A DNA stretch of 64,000 nucleotides from Halioglobus sp. (GTDB lineage Bacteria > Pseudomonadota > Gammaproteobacteria > Pseudomonadales > Halieaceae), in NCBI GenBank assembly GCA_029246385.1, contig JAQWNG010000025.1:186001-250000 (forward strand), read 5' to 3'. The position numbers and the translations under genes were made by a program. Shown piece after piece: positions 9,575 through 19,098 of this stretch. The notes under the pieces are model-generated. The model did not search any database. It saw only the letters and a program-made list of their open reading frames with translations, and had not been told where the DNA came from. Position 1 is the first letter of the stretch. Each line of letters opens with the position of its first letter.

Positions 9575-9985
9575 ATGTTACAGAAATTTATATGGTGGAC
9601 GGGTTTGTCGGATTTTTTGGTTGGAGCTGGCACATGGGCGGGTGCCTTAGCAATTGCGTCGGCCGCTGAGCCTGTGAAAGGTCAGCTCGTGCCATTGATA
9701 ACACTGGGAACTTTTTTGATGATGGCTGCTGCGTTGTTGATGTGGGCATCTCACGATATGACTAGCCGTGCTCCTGTTTTTTTCTGGCAAGGGTTGGTGC
9801 GTTTGTCGGCGATATCTGCGGTGATTTATGCAGTTCCGAACCAGCTCGCGGAAAGCTGGGAGTACTGGCTATTGGCCATTGATGGCCCGATTGGGCTTGT
9901 CTATGTTTTTGGCGCGATGAAAGTGACAGGTTGTTCTTTCTGGCAGTTACTGGGCTGCAAGACGTCCCCAGCCGGGTCGCATTAG
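9575..9985 (+). CDS. Small four-helix membrane protein of unknown function
   Basis: A 136-residue protein with about four hydrophobic segments (residues 8-30, 38-60, 68-88 and 95-115). It starts at ATG 9575 after AAAGGGG and lies 51 nt downstream of the P450 gene in the same direction, so it may be its co-transcribed partner. I do not recognise the family. No charged active-site-like pattern is visible inside the helices. It could be an accessory or transport protein; no function is claimed. Confidence 0.7.
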   Translation: MLQKFIWWTGLSDFLVGAGTWAGALAIASAAEPVKGQLVPLITLGTFLMMAAALLMWASHDMTSRAPVFFWQGLVRLSAISAVIYAVPNQLAESWEYWLLAIDGPIGLVYVFGAMKVTGCSFWQLLGCKTSPAGSH

Positions 9986-10011
9986 CAACATAGTATAAAC
10001 TGAGGTCTAGA

Positions 10012-10929
10012 GTGAAACTGGGTATCGCAGGGTTGGGGAAAATGGGTGCCAATATGGCGCGACGTATGCGGCGTGGCGGTATCGATGTGGTGGCGTTTAA
10101 TCGCAGCGCAGAGGTTACAGATACGCTCGTTGCGGAAGTTGGGGTCACCGCGAGCTACACGCTAGAGCAACTCATTAGAGCGCTCCCCCTCCCAAGAGTA
10201 TTGTGGCTAATGCTGCCCGCGGGCGATGTGACGGAGCAGGTCATCAAGCAGGCGCTGCCACTACTCAGCCCTGGTGATGTTCTAATTGATGGCGCCAACA
10301 GTTACTACAAGGACTCAATGAGGCGCGCGCAGGCAGTTGAAGATTCCGGCGTTTATTATGTCGATGCCGGCGTGTCCGGCGGTATCTGGGGTCTCGACAA
10401 TGGCTATGCGTTAATGCTTGGGGGTTCGAAGCAGGCTGTCGATTATATTGAGCCCGTGATTCGCACGCTGGCACCGGGCCCTCAAACCGGCTGGTTACAC
10501 TGCGGGCCTGTGGGTAGTGGTCATTTCGTCAAGATGGTCCATAACGGTATCGAGTACGGGATGATGCAAGCCTATGCGGAGGGCTTTGCGCTAATGAAAG
10601 CGCGAGAGGATTTTGATCTTGACCTTGGAGCTATTGCTGAAATGTGGCGCCACGGCAGTGTGGTCAGAAGTTGGCTGCTTGATTTGATGAGCGACTTTTT
10701 AGACGAGGATCAGCAACTCGAAGGTGTACGGCCGATTGTGGCTGACTCTGGGGAGGGGCGATGGACGGCACTGGAAGCTATTGAGCAGGGTGTGCCTGCG
10801 CCCGTGATGAGCCTTGCACTTATGATGCGCTATGCCAGTCAGGGTGGTGACGAATATGGCGCCAAGCTACTGGCTAAGATGCGTCAGGGTTTCGGTGGTC
10901 ACGCACTTGGCAAAGAGAAGCCGCAGTGA
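10012..10929 (+). CDS. gnd: 6-phosphogluconate dehydrogenase, short decarboxylating type
   Basis: A 305-residue protein of the short 6PGDH class (about 300 residues against 470 for the E. coli type). It oxidises 6-phosphogluconate to ribulose 5-phosphate with CO2 release. Seen: N-terminal Rossmann glycine motif [15 protein letters not shown], the active-site strand [18 protein letters not shown], and [22 protein letters not shown] with the catalytic Lys and His/Asn. The start is GTG 10012. The stop overlaps the zwf start by 4 nt (GTGA), so the two are translationally coupled. Confidence 0.95.
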   Translation: MKLGIAGLGKMGANMARRMRRGGIDVVAFNRSAEVTDTLVAEVGVTASYTLEQLIRALPLPRVLWLMLPAGDVTEQVIKQALPLLSPGDVLIDGANSYYKDSMRRAQAVEDSGVYYVDAGVSGGIWGLDNGYALMLGGSKQAVDYIEPVIRTLAPGPQTGWLHCGPVGSGHFVKMVHNGIEYGMMQAYAEGFALMKAREDFDLDLGAIAEMWRHGSVVRSWLLDLMSDFLDEDQQLEGVRPIVADSGEGRWTALEAIEQGVPAPVMSLALMMRYASQGGDEYGAKLLAKMRQGFGGHALGKEKPQ

Positions 10930-12383
10930 TCGGTCCATGCTACTTTGTCATTTTTGGCGTTACCGGTGATCTGGCAGTAGGCAAACTATTACCCGCGCTT
11001 TATTACCTCAGTCGTGAAGGTCGTTTGCCCGACACCTTGGCCTTTATTGGTGTATCAAGGCGCGATTGGGGCAACAGTCAATGGCATGACTTTATGTATG
11101 AACAGCTGCCGCAACGACTCGGCAAGGGCTATAGCAAAACTGACTTTGATGTGTTCGTTAAGCGCTTCACCTACACGCAGGCCGTGCATGACTGCCCTGA
11201 ACACTATATTGATTTGAAACAGGAGTTAAGTAAACCGCGCGCAGGTGTTTGCGCCAATGTGGTGTTCTACCTTGCCATTTCGCCCGCTGACTTTGCCGTC
11301 GTTGTCAGTCAACTCGATGCAGCAGGTTTGAGCGGGCCACTGCTTGGAAACCGCATCGTTTTAGAAAAGCCCTTTGGTTATGATCTTGCGTCTGCACAGG
11401 AGCTCAATCAGCACCTGCATCGCCACTTTCAGGAAGAGCAAATTTATCGGATTGATCATTATTTGGGGAAGGAAACGGTACAGAATTTGTTAGTGTTTCG
11501 TTTTGCTAACAGTCTAGTGGAGCCGATCTGGAATCGTAACTACGTTGATCATGTGCAGATTACTGTCGCTGAGAGCAAGGGCATTGGTCGTCGCGCTGGG
11601 TATTTTGATGGTACAGGTGCATTGCGTGACGTACTGCAGAATCACATGATGCAGCTGCTCTCTGTGGTGGCTATGGAGCCCCCAGCACAGCTTGATAATG
11701 ATGCGCTGCGCGATGAGAAGGTTAAAGTGCTGCGTTCAATTCGTCCTATGCGCTGCGATGCAATTAGCCAGTGTGTGGTGCGTGGGCAATACGGTTCAGG
11801 TGAGGGCGCAGTAGCCTATCAGGACGAGGCCGGTGTCGCCCAGAACTCCGTAACAGAAACCTATATCGCCGCAAAATTTTATGTCGATAACTGGCGTTGG
11901 TCCGGCGTGCCATTTTATCTGCGCACGGGTAAGCGTATGGCACAGGATTCGACTGTTGTTAGTCTGCGGCTTAAACAGCCGCCGCTGCAGTTATTTCGAG
12001 AGGCATTGATGGAAGAAATTGAGCCAAATTGGATCGTATTGTCTATTCAGCCTGACGAGAGCATGCACATCGAGTTGCAGGCTAAGGAGCCAGGTTTGGA
12101 TATGAGTACTCGAACGTTGCAGCTTCACGCTTCTTTTCGTGATGAGAATGAGCGTAGGCTTGGTGCCTATGAGACGCTGTTGATGGATGTTATTGAGGGC
12201 GACCACAGTTTGTTTATTCGTTTTGACGAGGTGGAATGGTCGTGGAAAGTGGTAGATCCTATACTGCGCCACTTCGCTCTTGACCAAAGCATTGTCAAGC
12301 GCTACTCGCCAGGCAGTTGGGGTCCGGAGGAGGCGGGCCAGCTATTTGATAGGGTCGACCAAAGCTGGCGTAATCACATTTAG
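10926..12383 (+). CDS. zwf: Glucose-6-phosphate 1-dehydrogenase
   Basis: A 485-residue full-length enzyme for the first step of the oxidative pentose-phosphate pathway. It has the N-terminal [17 protein letters not shown] nucleotide-binding segment and the active-site motif [13 protein letters not shown] near residue 175. It also has the NHMMQLL and YLRTGKRM substrate-side motifs. The GTG start overlaps the gnd stop. pgl follows 2 nt after the stop, giving a gnd-zwf-pgl operon that holds the whole oxidative branch and should supply NADPH for the lipid chemistry nearby. Confidence 0.97.
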   Translation: MIGPCYFVIFGVTGDLAVGKLLPALYYLSREGRLPDTLAFIGVSRRDWGNSQWHDFMYEQLPQRLGKGYSKTDFDVFVKRFTYTQAVHDCPEHYIDLKQELSKPRAGVCANVVFYLAISPADFAVVVSQLDAAGLSGPLLGNRIVLEKPFGYDLASAQELNQHLHRHFQEEQIYRIDHYLGKETVQNLLVFRFANSLVEPIWNRNYVDHVQITVAESKGIGRRAGYFDGTGALRDVLQNHMMQLLSVVAMEPPAQLDNDALRDEKVKVLRSIRPMRCDAISQCVVRGQYGSGEGAVAYQDEAGVAQNSVTETYIAAKFYVDNWRWSGVPFYLRTGKRMAQDSTVVSLRLKQPPLQLFREALMEEIEPNWIVLSIQPDESMHIELQAKEPGLDMSTRTLQLHASFRDENERRLGAYETLLMDVIEGDHSLFIRFDEVEWSWKVVDPILRHFALDQSIVKRYSPGSWGPEEAGQLFDRVDQSWRNHI

Positions 12384-12385
12384 GG

Positions 12386-13081
12386 ATGCTGCCACGCATT
12401 CACAGCTTCGTCAGCAGCGATCTTCTGACTCATGAACTTTGTTCGCGCATTGCCACAATGGCGGCGCAATGCCTCGCTAGGCAAGGGTATTTTAGTATCA
12501 TCTTGGCTGGAGGTGAAACACCGCGAGAGTTGTATAGGCAGTTACGTTATATCGCCACTGACTGGCGGTACTGGCATATCTACTTTAGCGATGAACGTTG
12601 TTTGCCAGTAGGGAATCTTCAGCGCAATGACACTATGGCTGCAACGACATGGTTAAATTATGTTGCGATTCCTCATGCACAGATACACAGTGTGCCCGCA
12701 CGTACTAATGTGAATACGGAAGCGGCAGATTATGCTGCCATTCTCCAGCATGCGCCCGGTTTTGACCTTGCACTGCTGGGATTGGGGGAGGATGGCCATA
12801 CCGCTAGCCTATTCCCCGGCGGCGAAGCAGATGAACATTCTATGGCACTGGCCGTTGCCGTGACTGATGCACCTAAGTTGCCGACGCGAAGGGTCAGCAT
12901 GAGTCCTCGATGTTTGAGTTCTTCTTCTGCGGTTTGGTTCATAGTAAGAGGTAGTAATAAGCGCAAGGCGCTGGAAGCTTGGTTGGGGGGTGCACCGTTG
13001 CCGCCTCAGGCGATTAAGCCGCACACTGGGGTTGACATATTTACTGATGTCGACCTTGAGGGAAACTTCACGGGCAGTTAG
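12386..13081 (+). CDS. pgl: 6-phosphogluconolactonase
   Basis: A 231-residue DevB/SOL-type lactonase that hydrolyses 6-phosphogluconolactone. Motifs: ILAGGETPRELYRQL, WHIYFSDERCLP and LLGLGEDGHTASLFPG. ATG 12386 lies 2 nt after the zwf stop with GGG just upstream. The last 14 nt overlap the convergent gluzincin-like gene, so the two genes share their 3' ends. Third gene of the gnd-zwf-pgl operon. Confidence 0.93.
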   Translation: MLPRIHSFVSSDLLTHELCSRIATMAAQCLARQGYFSIILAGGETPRELYRQLRYIATDWRYWHIYFSDERCLPVGNLQRNDTMAATTWLNYVAIPHAQIHSVPARTNVNTEAADYAAILQHAPGFDLALLGLGEDGHTASLFPGGEADEHSMALAVAVTDAPKLPTRRVSMSPRCLSSSSAVWFIVRGSNKRKALEAWLGGAPLPPQAIKPHTGVDIFTDVDLEGNFTGS

Positions 13082-14378
13082 TAAGCGCGCGCACAGGCAT
13101 CCCAGTAATTTCCGTTACTGACGCACGAAAGCTTGCGTTAGTGAGACCCTCGTTAGCCTGAACAAGCTTTCGTACTAGTGTGTCAAGTGATGCTTTTTCC
13201 CCGGTCTGACTGCGAATTTCTGCGTCAAGTGCCCGCATTACCAGAGCACCATGCGCAGTCTGTTTGCCTTTTGATCGATCTGTCGCCGTGCAGCGTGTAT
13301 TCGCACTCCACCGAGCCAGTGTTTCAAATGACTTGTTGTAGCGAAGCCTCGAAATACCATCTGAGCGGAGCAGTAGTGTCAGACTGTAGTACTCTGCCAA
13401 GCCTTCGATAATCCAGTCGGCCCCTGCCTTCGAGTGCAATCCGCTAGCCACATGGAAAAGCTCGTGTAAGAGTGGGCTGGTGCGATTGCCACTTATGAGC
13501 GGGCGATCACTGTGCAGATAAAGCGATCCTACGCCCGAAAGACCGCCGCGCCACATGTCCTCGGAGCCGCTGACAATGAGCAGACGTTGCGGAGTATCGG
13601 GAAGGACTTCGACCAGTGAAGGCAGCGTCCAGCGCAGGAATGCCAGCACATCATTAGCCTGTAAGCCGCTGCCTAGAGGCGCCGCTACACTAATATGCCG
13701 TCCATCTTTATTTTCTCGCCGCACACCCAATTCTCCCGCTATGACCCATCCACGCGGCGCATCGAAATTACGGCGGGGATTGTCGATGACGAATACCTGA
13801 CCCGCTCCGCTGCCATAAGACGTTTCTATCAACCAAGGCTTGGGTGCATTTAGGATTAGACGGGTCTCCGATGTGGCGCCTTTCACTACGCGCGTAGTAG
13901 AGGTCGGGAATAGGTAATCCAACTTTAGTAGTGCCCAGGTATCTGTTATTCGGGCATCCATTTTTTGGTTTGACCTCTGATGGTCGATAACGAAATCGAA
14001 ATGCAGCGTATCGCCCTTTTTTAGTGGCCTCCATATAATACGGTCGCCGTCGGTTTCTATAGGGGATGTAGATTGTATGTTTAGGTAGCGATCTTTGGGC
14101 ATGGCAAACTCAATACTGCGCACCAATTGTCTGTGCTGCCTAAGTGTTACGCTGGCGTGCGCTTGGCCGCTTTTCGGATCAAGACTGGCACTGAAGAGCA
14201 TCTGGTAGACTTTCTTCGTATCGACGATATTTTTTGCACTGGCAGAGGAGACATATGCAGCCAATACTGTGGCGCAGAAAAAAGCGCTAAGCAATATTCG
14301 TGACCGTTTCCGAGATATCGAAAGAAGTGGCGTCTTGCTGGTTAAAGCGAATTGGGTCTGCACAAATAAGATCCTCAT
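13068..14378 (-). CDS. Secreted M1/M61-like (gluzincin-type) metallopeptidase-like protein
   Basis: About 436 residues. A hydrophobic segment ending VSSASAKN near residue 48 looks like a signal peptide with an unusually long N-region, suggesting export to the periplasm. The zinc site HELFH lies near residue 312 and is followed by IEGLAEYYS, which gives the third ligand Glu. The spacing between the second His and this Glu is about 15 residues, shorter than the 18 usual in M1 peptidases. The N-terminal half is beta-rich, like the M61/M1 N-terminal domain. An upstream ATG (14420) is possible; neither start has a good ribosome-binding site. Substrate unknown. Confidence 0.72.
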   Translation of the reverse strand: MRILFVQTQFALTSKTPLLSISRKRSRILLSAFFCATVLAAYVSSASAKNIVDTKKVYQMLFSASLDPKSGQAHASVTLRQHRQLVRSIEFAMPKDRYLNIQSTSPIETDGDRIIWRPLKKGDTLHFDFVIDHQRSNQKMDARITDTWALLKLDYLFPTSTTRVVKGATSETRLILNAPKPWLIETSYGSGAGQVFVIDNPRRNFDAPRGWVIAGELGVRRENKDGRHISVAAPLGSGLQANDVLAFLRWTLPSLVEVLPDTPQRLLIVSGSEDMWRGGLSGVGSLYLHSDRPLISGNRTSPLLHELFHVASGLHSKAGADWIIEGLAEYYSLTLLLRSDGISRLRYNKSFETLARWSANTRCTATDRSKGKQTAHGALVMRALDAEIRSQTGEKASLDTLVRKLVQANEGLTNASFRASVTEITGMPVRALTNCP

Positions 14379-14542
14379 TACGACAATTTTTCGAGCAGGC
14401 ACGCGCCCGGTAATGAGCATGTCTCATTATATGACGCACAAGACTGCTGTCCTTGGCGCTCGAGATGCTTATTGTAGGTCGTTGCGCTGAGTTACGCCAA
14501 GCCCCCTTTAGCGGCGTCAAACGCGATGCTGACGCCAGAGGG

Positions 14543-15229
14543 TCAACCGAGCTTTTTCGCTATCCAGTACCAAACGGCGGCATTGACATTGAGGCCGATA
14601 TGACTGCCCAGCACCTCTATATTGTGCACATGGTGATTACTGCCCGCTTGCATAGAGGTACGCCAGTTCACAACGCCATCGGCCTTAGTATAGATTGCAG
14701 TCGTGGGTACCGGCGGTGGTGAAGCGAGAGCATCCTCGTTGTCGCGTGCATCGGGCTGTGGATTGAGGCGTTGGTAAAGCCGGTTGGCGTGAGACGCATT
14801 CAGGCGTCCTCGTCCGAACGGACTGCCTAATGTAATGACTTGGCTAATACTGTTCGGCTCTGAGCGGGCAATCTCTCTGGCGTAGATGCCGCCGAGAGAA
14901 TGCCCTATCAGTGTGACTTTGCCGTTACCAGCCTCGACCAGAGGCGCTATCGATTCGCGCAAGCGGTTTTCGTTAAAACTTTGGACGCCTAGATTACGCC
15001 CCTGACCCCAGCCCACTGCGTTATGTCCTAAGTCGCGCAGGAAGCCAATCAACGGCTGGTTGCCGCGGTCGTCACCCAGAAAGCCAGGAATAACCATTAC
15101 GCTTTGTCTGTGCTGGGTAGGCGGGAGTTTGCGCAGCAGAGGTGTCGCGATCTTTAAGAATAGGGCGTCCGTGAGTGCGCGTGGTGCATCGCTCAAAGCC
15201 AGCAGCAGGTTAGGCGGTTTCACGCTCAA
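14543..15229 (-). CDS. Lipase-like alpha/beta hydrolase
   Basis: A 228-residue hydrolase with VMVIPGFLGDDRGN (oxyanion region), the nucleophile elbow GHSLGG near residue 110, the acid in YTKADGVV near residue 183 and the catalytic His in GSHIGLN near residue 210. It resembles small PGAP1/triacylglycerol-lipase-like proteins. Its start overlaps the stop of the upstream wax-ester synthase gene by 4 nt, so the two are translationally coupled. This suggests work on the same neutral-lipid pool (wax esters or triacylglycerol). Confidence 0.85.
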   Translation of the reverse strand: MSVKPPNLLLALSDAPRALTDALFLKIATPLLRKLPPTQHRQSVMVIPGFLGDDRGNQPLIGFLRDLGHNAVGWGQGRNLGVQSFNENRLRESIAPLVEAGNGKVTLIGHSLGGIYAREIARSEPNSISQVITLGSPFGRGRLNASHANRLYQRLNPQPDARDNEDALASPPPVPTTAIYTKADGVVNWRTSMQAGSNHHVHNIEVLGSHIGLNVNAAVWYWIAKKLG

Positions 15230-16698
15230 GCGACACGCTTAGATTTGGCGCCGCTAGTCTTTTTCGATTTGCCTGTGGCTGCTTTCAGATTGGCGTTAGC
15301 CGCAGTGAATAATTCGTCAAAACTATCTTGCAAACATTGTCGATAAAAGTCGGGATCCGGCATCATCATCCGGCAACTGGTTGCGCTGACAGTAAACTGG
15401 CCGCAGTAGCTGCCGATCACATGGAACAAGCCAAGGCCGTCCTGAACTGGCCCAGTGCCAAAATTTGCTACCATTTTTGCGCCGGTATTATAAAGGGGAA
15501 TTGGCGGCCCTGGCACGTTCGTAATCACGCAATTGAACGCCGGATTCATATGGTTGGCCAAGCCCCACCGACTCGCCAAGCGAGCCGCCTGAGCCGTCAG
15601 TATGGAGGGGATGAACTGCGTATAGTCCGTCATTGCTTTGGCGCCAATCGCGTTGGTCAGTTCCTTGGCCTTGCTGCTGCTGTCATGTACGGCTTTTAGG
15701 CGTTCAAGGGGTTCTGCTATATCACTGCGCACCTGCACTGTCATGGTCGCGACGATATTTCCCCCGGCGGTATCCTTGTTCGAACGGATATTGACCGGTG
15801 TCATAGCCGCCAGTGACTGCACGGGCAATTCATCATGCGACTGAAGATATTTCCGCAGCGCGCCACCAACGATGGTGATGGCGGCATCATTCACTGTGGC
15901 GCCGGCAACTGAATTCTTGATGGATTTCACATCGTCCAGTGCGACGCTTATCGCATTGAATGTCCGGTGTGGCGATACCGTACCGTTGAATCGAGTGCGC
16001 GGTATATTTTTGATACGGGTCAACTGGCCGCGTGACAAGCCGGCAACCGCTTTCGCTATACCCGGCATGGTATTGCGAGCCACACTTACAAAGTGGAATG
16101 GTTTGCGTATGTTGTTCAACTGAGCTCTGAGTATGAGCTCTATTGAGGAGGGCTCGGTGTCGACATTGATGGTCTTAGCGCTGGGCGCAGTGGTGTAATC
16201 CGGTGTCAGGTCGTGGGTTGCTGCTGTCAATTCCATGCCGGAGGTGCCATCAATGGCTGCATGGTGTGTCTTAGAAAACATGGCGAAGCTGCCCTTGGGC
16301 ACACCTTTTACGTTGTCCAAGCCCTCGATAATATAGAGCTCCCAAAGCGGGTGCGCGCGGTCTAGCTGGCGAGCGTGCAGACGAGAGATCACTATGCAGA
16401 GTTGGCGCCAGTCGCCAGGCTTGGGCAGTGCAATGTGCCTTATATGAAATTCTGGATCATAGGCGCCGTCTGTCACCCAGTAGGGGTGATCAAAATTCAT
16501 TGGGACTTTCAATAGTTTCTGCGTCATGACTGGCAGACCCATCAAGCGATTATTGGTGTTACGTATAATCTCCTTGAATCGCACTTTTCCACCAGGGGCG
16601 GTCGATTGGTCATAAATAGACAGTCCCGATATGTGCATTGGGGCATTGGGCGTTTCTGCATAAAGAAACGATGCATCTAAGCCGGTCAACTGTTGCAT
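15226..16698 (-). CDS. Wax-ester synthase / diacylglycerol acyltransferase (WS/DGAT)
   Basis: A 490-residue protein of the bacterial WS/DGAT family, which esterifies fatty alcohols or diacylglycerol with acyl-CoA to make storage lipid. Seen: the N-terminal LTGLDASFLY motif, the catalytic HHAAIDG (HHxxxDG) near residue 140, and the C-terminal NVPGPP and GLGLFHVIGSY motifs of the family. ATG 16698. The basic Lys/Ser-rich C-terminal tail is a common low-complexity extension. First gene of a two-gene operon with the lipase-like hydrolase. Confidence 0.95.
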   Translation of the reverse strand: MQQLTGLDASFLYAETPNAPMHISGLSIYDQSTAPGGKVRFKEIIRNTNNRLMGLPVMTQKLLKVPMNFDHPYWVTDGAYDPEFHIRHIALPKPGDWRQLCIVISRLHARQLDRAHPLWELYIIEGLDNVKGVPKGSFAMFSKTHHAAIDGTSGMELTAATHDLTPDYTTAPSAKTINVDTEPSSIELILRAQLNNIRKPFHFVSVARNTMPGIAKAVAGLSRGQLTRIKNIPRTRFNGTVSPHRTFNAISVALDDVKSIKNSVAGATVNDAAITIVGGALRKYLQSHDELPVQSLAAMTPVNIRSNKDTAGGNIVATMTVQVRSDIAEPLERLKAVHDSSSKAKELTNAIGAKAMTDYTQFIPSILTAQAARLASRWGLANHMNPAFNCVITNVPGPPIPLYNTGAKMVANFGTGPVQDGLGLFHVIGSYCGQFTVSATSCRMMMPDPDFYRQCLQDSFDELFTAANANLKAATGKSKKTSGAKSKRVA

Positions 16699-16830
16699 GG
16701 GTTACGGTTCCTCACTGCGCCTCAAAAGGCATGCTGCACTTGAGTGCATTATTTTAGACGGTAAACCGAGATGGCGCACCGTTTATCCGTAGCGTTCTGA
16801 GAACAAGTGATGCTCGTGATTTCTGGCAAA

Positions 16831-16859
16831 TTGCGTGCTAGTCTCTCGGAGTGTATAGA
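16831..16859 (+). promoter_or_regulatory. Sigma-70-like promoter for the glycine-zipper lipoprotein gene
   Basis: TTGCGT (16831-16836) and TATAGA (16854-16859) are separated by exactly 17 bases, 30 nt upstream of the GTG start at 16889. This is one of the better promoter matches in the window; seen by eye. Confidence 0.5.
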
Positions 16860-16888
16860 TTACATGAGACACTTACTGGAGAACAGCT

Positions 16889-17248
16889 GTGAAGAATATA
16901 TTGGCCGCGATCATCGTGTCATTGGCTATTATTGCCTGCACGACCACTGACGAAATCATCATCGACCAGAAGGGCGTGAATATGAATGCTTATCAGCAGG
17001 ATCTGATCGAGTGCCAAACATATTCCAAGCAGGTCAGGACTGGTGAAAAGGCGACCAAAGGCGCCGCTTCAGGTGCGCTAGTGGGCGGTTTGATCGGCGC
17101 GATTACAGGGGGCAGCAGCGGTGCAGTCACGGGTGCCGGTGTTGGCGCTGTTGGTGGCGGTGCTAAGGGTGCGAATCAGGGCCAGCAGAGTGAGGCGCAG
17201 GTTGTTAAGCGCTGCCTCAGGGGTCGTGGTTATCGGGTACTGAATTAG
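16889..17248 (+). CDS. Glycine-zipper lipoprotein
   Basis: A 119-residue protein with a lipoprotein signal (MKNILAAIIVSLAIIAC; lipidated Cys at residue 17). A glycine-zipper repeat of GxxxG units (about residues 60-100: SGALVGGLIGAITGG, GAGVGAVGGG) follows, as in outer-membrane-associated glycine-zipper proteins. It has a GTG start, with a promoter immediately upstream. Likely attached to the periplasmic or outer-membrane face; precise function unknown. Confidence 0.85.
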   Translation: MKNILAAIIVSLAIIACTTTDEIIIDQKGVNMNAYQQDLIECQTYSKQVRTGEKATKGAASGALVGGLIGAITGGSSGAVTGAGVGAVGGGAKGANQGQQSEAQVVKRCLRGRGYRVLN

Positions 17249-17703
17249 TAGCGAGGTTGGCGGGCCCCTATCGAATAGCGTGTTGATCACGTCACCCGCC
17301 TTGAATCCCGCCAGCGCCAGTAGCGACTTATCTTAAGCATTGAGCGCCACTCTGGGGCTCTGGGTGTCGGCCCATTTATCGCACACGATGTTATCTACGG
17401 CGAGGTTTTTCGACGCCTGTTTGACCCGCATCAGTTGGGGTAGAAATCGTGCCAGTGGAATCGATTTACTCGTAGCAAGCATCGATAATTAGCAGCGGCT
17501 TGACATTGAGCAAAAGCGGCACAGCAATGGCAGGAAGCCCACCGATAGCAATGTCGGTTCGGTAGATGTCAGCATAGATGGGTTTACTCTGGTAGGCGAC
17601 GACAAAGGGCGGTTGTCACCTAACCTGTAATGTGTGCTATGTTTTATCTTGAGGTGATGTCAACTCGCCATAAAATAACGATGAGAGTTAAGCGGGGCGC
17701 TCA
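17249..17703 (-). pseudogene. Possible decayed gene remnant in a 455-base gap
   Basis: No intact gene. On the minus strand, two stretches in different frames read like protein. One at roughly 17480-17610 includes PPFVVAYQSKPIYADIYRTD. A second at roughly 17260-17450 includes LAVDNIVCDKWADTQSPRV and, after a stop, SLLALAGFKAGDVINTLFD. The last piece has the shape of a PDZ-domain loop, but this is only a resemblance. Frameshifts and internal stops separate the pieces, so a pseudogene is likelier than a live gene. Confidence 0.3.
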
Positions 17704-18984
17704 ATGACACTAAAGCTTATACAGAATCGAACATTGCATCTGGACGGCCGAATCCATCCGGGCTTCGCGGCGGTTGAGGCGACGTTGCGAAATCAACTTA
17801 GCAACCATCCAGGTGGCGCGTCAGTGTGCGTTTACCATCGAGGAGAGTGCGTGGTGGATCTGTGGGGCGGATATAAAGATGATGAGGGTACGCTGTGGAC
17901 TCAGGATACAATGGCGCCAAGCTTTTCAACCACAAAAGGCGTGGCAGCTACCTTGCTGCATATATACGCTGACCGAGGACTTATTGACTACGACACTCGT
18001 GTCGCCGACTACTGGCCGGAATTTGGTCAGGCTGGTAAAGAGGATATCACCGTACGGCAGGTACTGTCGCATCAGTCTGGGCTCTACCACATTCGTCAAA
18101 TGGTAGACCATGTAGATCGCCTGTTGGATTGGAAATATATGATCCACGCTATCGAGAAGTCCACGCCAGCGCATTCTCCAGGGGCGCGGACTGGCTATCA
18201 TGGACTGACTTTTGGGTTTTTGGTTGGCGAAATCATCCAGCGCGTCACCGGAAAGAAATTCTCTCAACTAGTGCAGAAGGAAATCGCTAAGCCACTGGGT
18301 TTGGATGGCTTGTTCATTGGCACACCGCAGCGTGAGATAGCACGAGCCGCCAAGTTAATTTTTCCAGTTTCGATCAAGCGGATGACGCAAACTTCAATGG
18401 GTAGCAAGCTTGAGGTCGGTGCTAGCCGGCTTAGTCAGCTACTAAAGATCGTAGGGGTAGACTCAGATCTTTCAAGTATATTTGACGCGCTTGCGCCGCG
18501 CGGAGTGAGCGATTTTGACTTTGGTTCTCCTGAGTCTCTGCGGGTTGCGATTCCTGCAGCTAACGGTTTATTTACCGCTCGCTCCCTTGCCAAAATGTAC
18601 GCTTTACTAGCTAATGGTGGAGAATTTGAAGGCGTGCGCTTGCTGTCGGAAAAATCTCTGGAGCAGGCTACGACCCTCCAAAAACCCACCGGCAAACTCT
18701 CGGTGATTCCTTTTGATATGCGCTGGCGCTTGGGTTATCACGGGGTAGCAACAACGCGCGGTTTCCCGCGCCAAGCTTTTGGCCACTTTGGCTTCGGCGG
18801 CTCCGGTGCTTGGGCAGATCCGGCGCAGGAACTGTCGGTTGCGCTTATCGTCAATAGTGGAATGGGTTCGCCTTTTGGCGATTTGCGAACAGCCAGTATT
18901 GGCGGCGCCGCATTAGCTTGCGCCAAAGCGCGTTCTAGGTCAGCGGGCTTGTTGGAGGAGCGAATGAGTCTAGCAACAACATGA
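17704..18984 (+). CDS. Serine beta-lactamase-fold hydrolase (class C/EstB-like esterase)
   Basis: A 426-residue protein of the beta-lactamase/transpeptidase-like family. It has the SxxK motif in FSTTKGVAATLLH (Ser near residue 78) and a Tyr-containing second motif in GYHGLTFGFLVGE near residue 165. A third motif region with GHFGFGGSGAW lies near residue 362. No signal peptide, so more likely a cytosolic esterase (EstB type) than a true beta-lactamase. ATG 17704. Stand-alone gene. Confidence 0.88.
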   Translation: MTLKLIQNRTLHLDGRIHPGFAAVEATLRNQLSNHPGGASVCVYHRGECVVDLWGGYKDDEGTLWTQDTMAPSFSTTKGVAATLLHIYADRGLIDYDTRVADYWPEFGQAGKEDITVRQVLSHQSGLYHIRQMVDHVDRLLDWKYMIHAIEKSTPAHSPGARTGYHGLTFGFLVGEIIQRVTGKKFSQLVQKEIAKPLGLDGLFIGTPQREIARAAKLIFPVSIKRMTQTSMGSKLEVGASRLSQLLKIVGVDSDLSSIFDALAPRGVSDFDFGSPESLRVAIPAANGLFTARSLAKMYALLANGGEFEGVRLLSEKSLEQATTLQKPTGKLSVIPFDMRWRLGYHGVATTRGFPRQAFGHFGFGGSGAWADPAQELSVALIVNSGMGSPFGDLRTASIGGAALACAKARSRSAGLLEERMSLATT

Positions 18985-19098
18985 GCAAGAGTTAAGCGCG
19001 GTGTTAGTCGTTCTCGGTTACAGAATTTCTACACAAAAAATCGGCTGTCCCTGCTTTTGGCATGGCCGTATACTAGCGGCTTTGTTGGCAGCAATACA

